A stretch of DNA of 64,000 nucleotides from Sorghum bicolor (Eukaryota > Streptophyta > Magnoliopsida > Poales > Poaceae). The DNA lies in the NCBI RefSeq assembly GCF_000003195.3, contig NC_012873.2:26854547-26918546 (forward strand). Reading direction: 5' to 3'. The notes below the pieces were generated by a model. That model did not search any database, was not told where the DNA came from, and worked only from the letters and a program-made list of their open reading frames with translations. This document shows, piece by piece, positions 43,382-54,175 of this stretch. Made by a program: the position numbers and the translations under genes. How positions within the stretch are numbered: position 1 is the first letter of the stretch; each line of letters opens with the position of its first letter.

Positions 43382-44303
43382 ATGGCAGCCCCGCACGCAA
43401 GTGAGACTTTCCTGGACATGTTTGGCACTCCTACCTTGTTGTGGAGGGTGCTAAGTTCAGTTGGATATGAAGAACCACCTAAGTACACTTGGACCGAGTC
43501 TGAGCATGCAGGAGCATTACCTTGGGTAGATGTCCAAATCACCGTTCCCCCTTGTCCAAATAACCCACAGTGGCTAGGTTGGATAGTTGAGTGTGATGGC
43601 CAAACTCCTTGGGAGGGTGCCCAAGTAGCAGCCCTAGAGGTTTTGCTAGAAATATGCCAAGATTATGGTGATGAACTAGTGAGTGGCCCAGCGGGATCCA
43701 TTCCCAGAGTGAGTGTGACTGACACATTTGTGTCTCAGATAGGTAATGAGTCCTTAGAGATGAGAGATATCTTGCTAGGATATAGCTTTAGCCCTGCCAT
43801 GAGTGCCATGCTAGCGGTACTTAAGCTGCACTATGTACGCCAGGACACCTACATAGACGCTATGCTAGCGCTCCAGCAAGCACAAGTTGGGCAGCGCAAA
43901 TTGCGCAAGCGAGTGCGCAAGCATCGCAAGGCTTTTATGAATGCACAAGCTGAAATCCAGAACTATCACACCGCTTTGCAAGTCCGCCGCAACCAAGTTG
44001 AAAACGCAGTTAGAGAGCGCAATGAAGCACAAGCCCGCATGATGCAAATGACTAGAGAGAGATGAGGCTATGCGCTTGGCTGAAAATAGAGAAGCTGCTA
44101 GAGTTAGAGCCTTGTTCCATGCTGAAATTAGAGAGGAAGAGCTGATTACTAGGATTGCTGAGCTGCAGTTAGATGTCCATCGCTTAAATAATATCATAAA
44201 TCCTATTCCGCATCCAGCCCCTTTTAATCATGAAGAAGTTCCTAGTGAGGAAGATCAGGATGATGGCATCATCTCTAATGGAGAATCTGAGGAAGATATG
44301 TAG
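43382..44303 (+). pseudogene. orf0 of element C (extra ORF before gag)
   Basis: ATG at 43382-43384 directly follows CCTTTCTACAG. The first 228 codons start MAAPHASETFLDMFGTPTLL; residues about 165-228 are basic coiled-coil-like (QRKLRKRVRKHRKAF, then ERNEAQARMMQMTRER). A TGA at 44063 follows an AG-dinucleotide run; loss of one AG unit would explain it, since the next frame (44070-44303) continues the coiled coil (REAARVRALFHAEIREEEL) and ends in an acidic tail EEVPSEEDQDDG. No known domain is recognised. I recall that rice RIRE3/RIRE8 elements of this group have an 'orf0' before gag; I have not compared sequences. A structural or RNA-binding role is a guess. Confidence 0.75.
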
Positions 44304-44702
44304 CCTAGCAATAAATCTATGATCATGTATCAGTTTCCATCTCTTTATGTAATGGACATGTAATCTGAAATTTAGTTGAGACTCTATGTATTTGGCCATG
44401 GTGCCCCTCCTGTAAAACATAAGTGGTGACAGTGACTCTGTGTAACCCTATGCACTCAATGTGATGCTCCATGTTTATGTTGAGCTTAAATAAATTTCTG
44501 CAGTGACGTTAATTCTTGTGGATTGTGGCCGTGAATGATCGCGAGAATAACCAAGTGTTGTGGATGATATTCTCTTGTTGTACATGGATTATTGTGCCTT
44601 AATTTATGTGAATTTACTTCATTAAATTCCGTATGGCAGCAATTGAAGTTCATGGCAATCATATCTGTTGTCCTAAATGGTCACTTGGTATGCCTTGTGC
44701 AG

Positions 44703-45977
44703 ATGGCTCGAAATACTCGCTCCGGTCACAACGAGGTGCCACCGCCACCACCTCCTCCCCCGCCTACACCTACTGAGCTATTGGCAGCTCTTGTTGAGGG
44801 CCAGCGAATGCTCAATGAGGCAATGCAAACTATGGCGCAGCAGAACCGGGGTGGTCGCCATGCCCGCCAAGGCAGAGAGGCAAATCAGTACAGCAGTTTC
44901 AAGGATTTGCAAGACACAAAGCCACCGCTTTTCAAGGAGGCGGTCGAACCTCTAGAAGCTGATGAATGGCTCAACACTCTCGAGCAGAAGTTCCGCTTGC
45001 TGAGGGTGACCGAAGAGCTAAAGGCGGAATATGCAGCCCACCAGTTGGAGGGCAAAGCAGGTGTCTGGTGGAGCCATTACAGGCCCAGCTTGCCTGCCAA
45101 TGCTGTTGTAACCTAGGATCAGTTCACAACTGCTTTCAGGAATACTTACATTCCCCAAGGCTTAATGACTATCAAGCACACCGAGTTCATGAACCTGACG
45201 CAAGGCACTAAAAGCTTGACTCAGTATCTTCATGCTTTTAACAATTTGTCTCGCTATGCTCCTGAGATGGTTGATACTGAAGTCAAAAAGCTTGCTAGCT
45301 TCAAGAGGGGATTAGGTCCCAAGTTGTCCAAGAACATGGCTGGTAACAAGAGTACCACCTTTAATGAGTTTGTGAGTGATGCATTGACTCAAGAGAACTC
45401 CAATGCTGTGTATGCCGCGTCCAAGAACCGCAAGAGGGCCTATGAGGCAGGTACTTCGCAGTCCAAGGCTCCAGTGACAAGCAAACCGGCCTATCGCACA
45501 CCCAATGCTGTGACAAGGTACAGGCCGCCGCAGAAAAAGTCAAATGTGAAGACGGGAGTTCGCAAGTCCTTCACAGTTGCTCTTCCAAGAGGTGCCACGG
45601 GTCAAGGAAGTCCCAAGAATCCTCCTGATAACCGCCACTGCTTCAATTGCAAACAAGTTGGTCATTGGGCGAGAGATTGCCCTTATCCCAAGAGGAATTC
45701 TGCAGCTGGAGGCAATAACCGTATAGGTCGTGTGCACTACACCACTGTTGAAGAAATCCCGGAGGGTGAAGCAGTCACCGCTGGTATGTTCCTTGTAAAT
45801 CAACACCCTGCAGTTGTCTTATTTGATTCTGGAGCTTCACATTCATTTATGAGTCAAGCATTCACATTAAGCATGGGCAACATGTCATTGACCTTGATAG
45901 TGGGAAATTTTGCATTAGTGCTGCGGGAACCAAATTTCCACAAACCAATTAGTGAAGGATGTGAATATTGCTATTGA
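44703..45977 (+). pseudogene. Element C gag and protease start
   Basis: ATG at 44703-44705 directly follows TTGTGCAG. The protein starts MARNTRSGHNEV followed by a nine-proline run, then the capsid-like domain (about 44890-45330: KPPLFKEAVEPLEADEWL, FKRGLGPKL). A TAG at 45114-45116 replaces the tryptophan of the family motif VTW.(E/Q)F. The CCHC knuckle CFNCKQVGHWARDCP lies at about 45640-45685, and the protease active site LFDSGASHSF at about 45820-45850. A frameshift near 45940 ends the frame with the rest of the protease in the next frame. Gag packages RNA; protease cleaves the polyprotein. Confidence 0.92.
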
Positions 45978-46971
45978 GGGTCGTAACTTTTCAGCAAATC
46001 TGGTAATTTTGCCGGGATTGGGCATAGATGTTGTTTTAGGGATGAATTGGATGAAAAATAATGGGGTACTAATAGACACCTCCACGAGGGTAGTGATGTT
46101 GCGAGAGCCTGATAGCAAAGAAGCCTTCTTGGTCCAACTTCCCAAGAGCGATGGCATTCATCACACTACTAATGCTATCAGACCACTCACTGTGGCAGAG
46201 ATTCCGGTAGTGTGTGAGTTTCCGGATGTCTTTCCTGAGGATCTGCCTGGGTTGCCACCGGACAGGGACATTGAGTTTAAAATTGATCTAATTCCGGATA
46301 CCGCACCTATCTCTAGAAGGCCATATCGAATGCCACCCAATGAATTGGCAGAGTTGAAAAAGCAATTGCAAGAACTCTTAGAGAAGGGTCTTATTCGGCC
46401 TAGCTCTTCTCCATGGGGTTGTCCGGCTCTCTTTGTCAAAAAGAAGGACAAGTCTCTACGTATGTGTGTAGACTATCGTCCGTTGAATGCCGTGACCATT
46501 AAAAACAAGTATCCACTGCCTCGCATTGATATCTTGTTTGATCAATTAGCCAAGGCCAAAGTATTCTCCAAAATTGATCTGAGATCTGGGTATCATCAAA
46601 TCAAGATCCGACCTGAAGACGTTCCTAAAACGGCTTTCTCTACCAGGTATGGGTTGTATGAGTATTTAGTCATGTCCTTTGGTCTGACTAATGCCCCTGC
46701 TCATTTCATGTACCTGATGAATTCGGTGTTCATGCCTGAACTGGATAAGTTTGTGGTGGTGTTCATCGATGATATATTTGTGTATTCTGAAAATGCACCA
46801 GAACATGAGAAGCACCTTCGGATTGTACTCACTAGATTGCGAGAACATCAGCTCTATGCCAAGTTCAGCAAGTGTGAGTTTTGGCTGAAGAAAGTGCCTT
46901 TCTTAGGCCATATTTTATCCGAAGAGGCTATTTCTGTTGACCCGTCAAAGGTGTAGGAGTTTCTAGACTAG
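45952..46971 (+). pseudogene. Element C protease end and reverse transcriptase
   Basis: The frame starts with the protease tail ([18 protein letters not shown]), then [39 protein letters not shown], the fingers ([20 protein letters not shown]), palm ([35 protein letters not shown]) and the active site [12 protein letters not shown] with both aspartates. It stops at TAG 46954-46956 (glutamine expected) and again at TAG 46969-46971 (tryptophan expected). The wording is typical of the Tekay/Del clade. RT would copy the RNA to cDNA in virus-like particles. Confidence 0.93.
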
Positions 46972-47560
46972 AAGGCCCCAACTTCAGTGCACGAAGTTCG
47001 GAGTTTTCTCGGTCTAGCTGGATATTATTGGCGCTTTATTCCAGACTTTTCCAAAATAGCTAAGCCTGTGACCAAGCTACTACAAAAAGATGTGAAGTTT
47101 GTGTGGTCCGAGGAGTGTGAAGTTGCTTTCACCACTATACGCCATTTGCTGACCACCGCTCCTGTTCTGGCACAGCCTGACATTGAAAAGCCATTTGATG
47201 TCTTTTGTGATGCATCCGGCACTGGCCTAGGTTGTGTGCTTATGCAAGAAGGCCGAGTTATTGCCTATGCTTCTCGGCAGCTGAGGAAACATGAAGCCAA
47301 CTACCCTACTCATGATCTAGAGTTAGCAGCAGTTGTACATGCATTGAAACTCTGGAGACATTATCTGTTGGGTAATCTTTGTCACATTTACACTGACCAT
47401 AAGAGCCTCAAATATATATTCACTCAGCCCGAGTTGAACATGAGACAAAAGAATATGGTTGGAATTGATAAAAGACTACAATTTAGAAGTGCACTATCAC
47501 CCAGGCAAAGCCAATGTTGTAGCCGATGCTCTCAGCCGGAAACAACATGTTAGACCTCTC
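46972..47560 (+). pseudogene. Element C RNase H
   Basis: It continues RT after the two stops: [18 protein letters not shown], then RNase H with [13 protein letters not shown] (first D), [13 protein letters not shown] (E), [12 protein letters not shown] (D). The final VADALSRK is in another frame from about 47510 because of an indel near 47455. It would degrade the RNA strand during cDNA synthesis. Confidence 0.9.
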
Positions 47561-48590
47561 CTGGAGGAAGGCTTCAATTTATTGCATCCTGTGGTCTTGC
47601 ACAACATCATAGTCAGCTGCTCGTTAGAAAGTCAAATCATAGAGCTCCAAAAATCTGATCTGGGTATTTTTCATATAAAAAGAAAAATGCAAGAGCAAGA
47701 CACCAAACATTTCAAGGTAGATGAGAAAGGTGTACTGTGGTTTGACGATCGACTAGTTGTACCCAAAGACCGAGACCTACGCAACAAGATCTTAGAAGAA
47801 GCTCATACTTCCAAGTTGTCTATTCATCCGGGTAGTAGCAAAATGTACCAAGACTTGAGACCTCGTTTATGGTGGACCAAAATGAAGAAAGAGAGCAGCT
47901 TATGTTGCTAGGTGTGATACTTGCTGCAGGGTAAAGGCAGTTCACCTCAAACCTGCAGGTTTATTGCAACCATTGTCAATTCCAGGTTGGAAGTGGGAAG
48001 AAATCAGCATGGATTTCATTGTTGGACTTCCCCTTACGCAAAAAGGACACAATTCCATATGGGTGGTTGTTGACCGTTTGACCAAGTCAGCTCATTTTAT
48101 TCCTGTACACTCTACATACCGACCATCTGACTATGCTGAGTTGTACTTCTCTCAGATAGTTAAATTGCACGGAGTGCCTCGTACTATTATTTCTGATAGA
48201 GGTCCTCAGTTCACTGCCCGCTTTTGGGAGCATTTGCATTCACTCCTTGGTACAAAATTGGTTCGCAGTTCAGCCTATCATCCTCAAACCTCAGGTCAGA
48301 CGGAGCGTGTGAATCAAATCTTAGAGGATATGTTGAGGGCATGTGTTATATCTTCCAAGGGTGCATGGGAGAAATGGCTACCCTTAGCTGAATTCTCGTA
48401 CAACAATAGTTATCAAGAGAGCATCCAAATGGCTCCTTTTGAAGCTTTGTATGGCCGCAAGTGTAGAACTCCTCTAAACTGGGTTGAACCAGGCGAAAGG
48501 AGGTACTACGGAATTGACTTTGTCAAGGAAGCCGAAAAGCAAGTTCTCATTATCCAGCAACACATGAGAGCTGCCTAGGCTAGATAGAAA
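47561..48590 (+). pseudogene. Element C integrase
   Basis: The zinc-binding domain (SIHPGSSKMYQDLRPRLWW ... CDTCCRVKA) covers about 47815-47945 with a 2-base deletion near 47897. The core 47964-48578 has D in ISMDFIVGLP, D in IISDRGPQF and E in GQTERVNQI, so the DDE triad is intact. The GPY/F-like part starts after two TAG stops at 48576-48578 and 48585-48587, both where the family has glutamine. Integrase would insert the cDNA and is followed here by a chromodomain. Confidence 0.92.
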
Positions 48591-49090
48591 AGCTATGCTT
48601 ACCGAAGAAGGAAGCCAATCGAGTTCGAAGTAGGTGACTTTGTGTACCTAAAGGTATCGCCTATGAAGGGAGTAAATCGCTTTGGTGTTAAAAGAAAGCT
48701 TGCCCCTAGGTATGTGGGTCCCTACCAAATCATTGAGAAGAGCGGTAAGGTAGCTTACAAAGTGCAACTACCTCCCGAAATGAGAGCTATTTTCCCTGTA
48801 TTCCACGTATCTCAACTTAAGAAGTGTCTTCGTGTGCCCGAAGAGAGTTGAAACAAGAGATATCAAGTTGCAGTCAGACCTATCCTATGAAGAAAAGCCT
48901 GTACAAGTTCTTGATGTCAAAGAACGAGTTACTCGTGGGAGGGTGGTCAAACTTTTTAGAGTTTTGTGGAACCGTCAAAATGAGAGAGATGCCACTTGGG
49001 AAAGGGAAGACTATTTACAAGTAACTTATCCCTCATTCTATGAAAAATGGTACGTCTTTCAAATCTCGGGACGAGATTTTTGTAAGGGGG
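48591..49090 (+). pseudogene. Element C integrase C-terminus with chromodomain
   Basis: The GPY/F module (LAPRYVGPYQIIEKSGKVAY, FPVFHVSQLKKCL) spans 48640-48830. A one-base loss near 48845 shifts the frame. The chromodomain follows at about 48895-49045: KPVQVLDVKERVTRGRVV, LWNRQNERDATWERED, typical of Tekay/Del (group II) chromodomains. In this clade it is thought to steer insertion to histone-marked heterochromatin, which fits the nested location. The last codons run into the PPT. Confidence 0.9.
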
Positions 49091-49096
49091 GAGGGC
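49084..49096 (+). other. Element C polypurine tract
   Basis: AAGGGGGGAGGGC directly before the TGTAACACTCC of the 3' LTR; the expected primer of plus-strand synthesis. Confidence 0.92.
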
Positions 49097-52000
49097 TGTA
49101 ACACTCCTAGTGTTAGCTTGCATGTTAACCATGAGCATTGCATCAACATAAGCATCATCATGCTCATTCATAAGCATCCATCATGATCACATGTCATCCC
49201 ATGTATACCATGTGTGAGTAAATTGCTTGTGTGACTTGAATTGAGTGGCTATAAGGGGGTAACCAATGCAAACAATTGTACATTGTCTTCCAAATTACTT
49301 TAATCATGTTTAGAACATCATTTTGAACCAAGTTAGTGTTGAAGGTTTTGTCCAAAAATACCCCTAAGTCATGGCTAACCCTAGAATGACCTTTTTGACC
49401 CCCTAGACCTCTTTTAAAAGATGTTTTATGAAAGTAATGCTAGAGACCTTGCATGTTTGTGACACCTGAAACAAAGTTGTAGAGAATTTCATAAACTAGA
49501 AAAGTGATGTTGATGACTTTTTATGAAAAAGCTTGGAACACTTCCAAAATTCACTCACAAGCCAAAAATCAAGGCTGATTTCACACAGCCAAATTTGGCT
49601 AAGTCTAGAATCACACAGTTTCGACATAGGGTGATTGGATGCCTTGTAGTTTGAAATCCAGACCGATTTAGACTGAGCTCGTGTAATCAAAGTTGTAGAA
49701 CTCGTGTAGCTCTATCTAGAGGATCAAATCCCAGCCAAAACCATCGATTGAGCTGAGAGTAAAATGTTGACAAAGTTTGAGTTTCAGTCACTGTTGGCGA
49801 CGACTGAATCGCGCGATTCAGTTTCGTCAGAAGCCGTCCGCCGCCGCGTGTCCGGCCAGGTGTCGGCCGTACGCCGTTGACGACCCCGCCTGTCATCTTC
49901 CACGGTGTCTCCAAGTCGCCACGCACCGAGTGGACGCCTCAGACGCGCTCTCCACTCGCTCAGTGCCTCCCATTTCGCTCCGCCGTCGCCTCAGGAAGCT
50001 CCGCCGCGCTTCGGCGAGCTCTTCCGGCCGTTTCACCGCGTCTCCGGCCAAGCCAGCCCGTCCAGAGCTCCGCCTTGACATCCTCTACCTCGACGTCCAC
50101 TCCATTCCCGTAGCCGAGCACCGGTGAGGTCACATTGTCATCTCCGTCACGAGCTCCACCTCGCCGGAGTTCACAGAGATCACCGGCAACGTGGCCAGAC
50201 CTCTCTGGTTCACCTCTGGCCGTGATTCTTCTTCCTATAGCGTCGCCTTGAGCCGCTCTTGCTTGTCCGCAACCTCTACCGCGTCGCCGTTGCCTGGATC
50301 CGCCGGCGTACCGCCGCGCAGTGCCGCCGCTCCGCCATTCCCGACGGCAAGCACCCTAGAGTCCAGTAGAGCGCGGGTAAAGTAGGTCAACAGAGTCGCC
50401 TTGATGAGAAGAACACGTAGATGCCCTTGGATCCGGCCGAGACCTCGTCGTCGTTGAGCTTCGCCAGCGACGAGCATCTCCTCTGCCTCTGTCTCACTGA
50501 CGCGCGGGTCCCGGGTGTCTGCCTCTCTGTTTCCCCCTGGTTCACTGTTGTTGCAGAGCCTGTGCTGTTTTTGAAAAATTCATATCTGGAGTTTTAGAGA
50601 TCCAAATGAAGTGATTCCAATTTCGCTAGGTTCCAGCATGAGTCTAGTTTTTAATAAAAATATGAAACATGCCATGTTTTTGCAGAAATAAATAGATATA
50701 AATTAATCTTGAATTTTTAGTGTGTAATTATATCTTGAAATATATTGATCTGCTGGCCATGCAAATTTAGGGTGCTGTTACTTATGTTATGATTAGGCTC
50801 TGATAAATTTATCATTATTTTTAGAAGCCTGGTTGAGGAGATAAAAATAATTCTTGCTTAAATAGGAGTTTCTTGTGATATTTTTAATAATTAAGTTGTA
50901 ACTCCTTTTGTTGTGAAACTTGCTGAGTGTTGTACTTATATGTAGACAAGGCTAGGAAAAATCTGAAATCTGTTGTTTGACACTTTTTGATAGGGTTTCA
51001 CATTTATGCCTTCCATGCCTTTGCTAGCTTGTTATTTTTGTATCTCACAATATGTATGTATAAATGTTCTGAAAATTTTACAGTGATCTTATGTTAGCAT
51101 AGGTAGCTTGCTGTAATTTTGTTAAGATTTTTGGAACAATTGGAATGCATGTTCATTAAATCACCTTAATATTTAAATACATGAAAAAGATGATGATAGA
51201 AATGAGTTTAGACCTTGCCATGATGTTTTCTAGTGTTCCTTAGTCATGTTATATCTATTGATGCAATTGGATTGTTCCTTTGATACATTCTTATTATGTG
51301 CAAAATATTATTTTTGGCTATTTTTGCCTTTCCTAGAGCATTTCTGTACAGCTGATAGAAAATGATTAAGAACTAATTGAAGATAATGTTTTCTGGGACA
51401 CTTATCTACAACAAACATGTAGCCAACTTACTGATCTACTTCGTGTCCAAATTTCATGATATTTGGTTGGGTAGTTTGAAAGTTATGCATGTTGCAAGTA
51501 GCTGCTGCAAAGTGCTTGCTCTCTGGATTTTCCAGAGCAGCCAGACAACTTTGTAGGATTTAGCATATTTCGATTGGGAATCTGGCTTGGATGTCTAAAA
51601 GTGAATTGTAGACAATTTGTTAAGATTTCTAGAAAGTATTTACTTACTTGGTTTGGCCAACTGATGCTTAAGTTATGGCTGAAACTTGTGACAGGTTGGT
51701 TTGTCTACTAAACCAGTGGCTGGGTAGGAGTAGCTAAGACTTGTTTAACTTGTCTATTTAGTCTCTCTACCAGAGAAGAAGTATGCATTTACTTGTTATT
51801 CCATGACTCACTTATTCTTAGAAGTTTATGCTCATGTATACCTTGTTTTATGTCCCCTTTGGCTCCTCATCTCGGCATCATACATCATATGTGCATTCTC
51901 TATATTTATCTTCTTGTCATGCATCCATAGGTGTACCCAAGGGCGTGACGGTGCTGGAGTTCGAGCTGCCGGAGTCGGAAGGACAGCAAGGGGAGCTACC

Positions 52001-53586
52001 TCAAGGAGCTGAGGAGGAGGAGGACTTGCCGGAGTGTCCCGACCATCGTCCATCCACTTACGTTGAAGGCAAGCCCCGGAGCATTATAAGCCTCCTACTA
52101 TTTTGTTAATTGTGTTCAGCTATCAATTGACTATGGTTATATATATTGTTGCATTAAGTGGTAGGCATTGATATGACACCCTTGCTGCATAATGACTACC
52201 AAAGTAGGTCCAGGGTCGAAGTATTGCTTAGCCATGCTTAGCTCGGTAGAAACCGGGTGATTTCCTATCACCTGCGAGAGTTAGGTGGATGATGATCACG
52301 GTTGGCTATATTTGCTATCGTGGAATGAACCATAAGCTAATAATGAACTTGAGACCGGGCGGGATGACGATAGTGCAGCAACAAGGCATGGAGGTCTTGG
52401 GTGTGAACCTATCCCCGTCTGTGTCGTTTAAGGACCGAATCGCTGTACGTCCCCGTGTCATGTTGAACGCATGCCTATCACTTAGTTGGCCGGATAAGTC
52501 GTTCCGACCGCAAAGCCTACGAGTGCATCTCCAGCTGGATACCCCGTTCGGTTCAAGTGCGCACCCCGGTTGGTAGCAAGGATGTGCGGGGAGTCAATGG
52601 CGTAAGACCGAGGTGTCAGGTTAGAGTCCTGACCCTGGCAGATTGGCGGTCCCTGGGGGTGCGGCGCCGTACGGACCCGCGAATTGGTCCGGAGTTGTGC
52701 TAAAGGTGATCCGAGCTGCCGTCATGAAGTATGCTTGGGTGAGTGTTAGGAATACCCCTCCAGCTGGATAGGAATCGATTCGAATCGCCGTCTCTCCCGG
52801 ATAGTGAGAACTTGACTTGGGCAGCGGCAACGTAGAATTCACTAAATAAACTTAATGGTTATGATGAGAATGATGATGGCTATGTGAAAATCTGGATATG
52901 GTTATTATTGTAATGCTTAAATACACAAGTGTATGCTTAGACTAGGTGCTAATCTAGTGGATAGTTGCTAAGTAAAGAACTTGCTGCTGAAATATGATAA
53001 AAGAGTTACTTACAACAAAGGCTTTTATGCAAAAGGTGAGTCAAACCAGTTCACAAAGATCAGCCTTGCATACTCCTTGGTGTCAATTTATTTTGGTTTA
53101 TGACGGGTAAGTCTAGCTGAGTACATTCTCGTACTCAGGGTTTTATTTACCCCTGTTGCAGATGATGTCGTTTACCACGGCTAATGTGCTAAGTGCCATC
53201 ACCCGGCTGCGGATGACGAGTAGATCATGGGCGTGATCACCTCCTTTATCTTCAGTTGTGCTTTTGTTGGAACTTGACCATGGAACTGGCATGTATTATA
53301 AACTGAGTTGGTGTTGTTTCAAAACTACTTTGTTTCCGCTACTGCTATGGTTTGTAATAACCACTTTAAACTCTGATGTGTTGTAAAACTATGTTCTGTG
53401 ATGAATATTGTAATTTGTGATGGTGATGCTTGATCAAGTACGATCTTGGTTGTATGATTGGTTGAATCGAGGTCTTTTGAGATTTTGTCGGCCTACCGGG
53501 TTTATATGGGTTCAAGTCTATTGGCTTGACTGCTTTTGTGGTCGCTAATTCACTTGAATTCTTATAAATTGGACGGTTCTGTTACA
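49097..53586 (+). repeat. Element C 3' LTR (4490 bp)
   Basis: Same ends and layout as the 5' LTR. Differences include an insertion of about 24 bases near 50690 and a 21-base deletion near 52200 that removed DNA between two ACC triplets. GC block 49780-50540, A/T-rich stretch 50560-51920, acidic ORF 51931-52109, hairpin 53117-53138. TSD TAGAG follows at 53587-53591. Confidence 0.95.
51931..52109 (+). CDS. Conserved acidic ORF in 3' LTR of element C
   Basis: Same frame and length as 40777-40955; one amino-acid change (G to V at VTVLEFE) and a synonymous CAA/CAG change. It follows CATGCATCCATAG. In the 3' LTR it would lie downstream of gag-pol and could be transcribed from the LTR's own promoter or appear at the 5' end of element RNA. 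Confidence 0.55.
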
Positions 53587-54049
53587 TAGAGTAATCATCT
53601 CTAGCGTAAACGTGGTGTTTGGGCTAGGATACTCATAGATATCCCCTGACTAGCCGGACCGTGGTAGTAGCGAGGAATGTGACATTTCTGAGTTACCTTT
53701 GTAGCCCATATCCCGTTAGTAGGATCGATAGGGTTTATAGGTGTGGGTCGAACATCCTCTATTGTGTCTAGATTCCATGAGCCTCCCCAACTGAATAGTA
53801 GATCATCCTTACCAAGGTTAGGACGAGATTACAGTTGTAGTCTTGTCTATACATCACTCACATCGAGTCACATTCTTTGTAGCCTAAAGGTTAGTAGTAA
53901 TAGACCGGGTTAGTCAGATGCACCCTTTCTCCTAGTGGTAAAAATATAAATACGATGCTCTGGATAACATCCCGGGTGAAGTGCTCTCCGATATCCGTGC
54001 GCTTGTGGATCAATTCCTTATTGCGTTACCAAATATCAACAAGCATTTC

Positions 54050-54068
54050 TAGCGCCGTTGTAGGGGAG
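54050..54068 (+). other. Element D primer binding site (tRNA-Asp type)
   Basis: TAGCGCCGTTGTAGGGGAG, three differences from the Athila tRNA-Asp site, eight bases after the LTR. Confidence 0.85.
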
Positions 54069-54175
54069 AAAGATGTTTTGCTGAGATAACCTTGAGTCTT
54101 ACTATTAGCTTGTATCTATACTTTTATCTTTTCTTATCTTTTATATTCTTTATTTATTTTCTTTACTCTTACCTT

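Larger units (their letters stand above)
37968..53586 (+). mobile_element. Element C: complete Tekay/Del-type chromovirus (15.6 kb)
   Basis: This is the only element complete in the window. TSD TAGAG at 37963-37967 and 53587-53591; 5' LTR 37968-42452; Met-tRNA PBS 42455-42466; leader with tandem hairpin repeat; orf0 43382-44303; gag-pol 44703-49090 with protease, RT, RNase H, integrase and a C-terminal chromodomain; PPT 49084-49096; 3' LTR 49097-53586. By eye the two LTRs differ by about 17 substitutions in the first 680 bases (about 2.5%), so it is a fairly recent insertion. Every coding region has stops or frameshifts, five stops by C-to-T/G-to-A changes. Confidence 0.97.
37232..54041 (+). 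repeat. Element D 5' LTR, interrupted by element C
   Basis: It starts TGTTGACAGTTCTTAAG at 37232 and ends ACCAAATATCAACA at 54041; net length about 1.19 kb without C. TATATAA box at 37633-37639; one GC block GGGCGCCCGCCC at 37502-37513, 120 bases before the TATA box. Confidence 0.9.
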
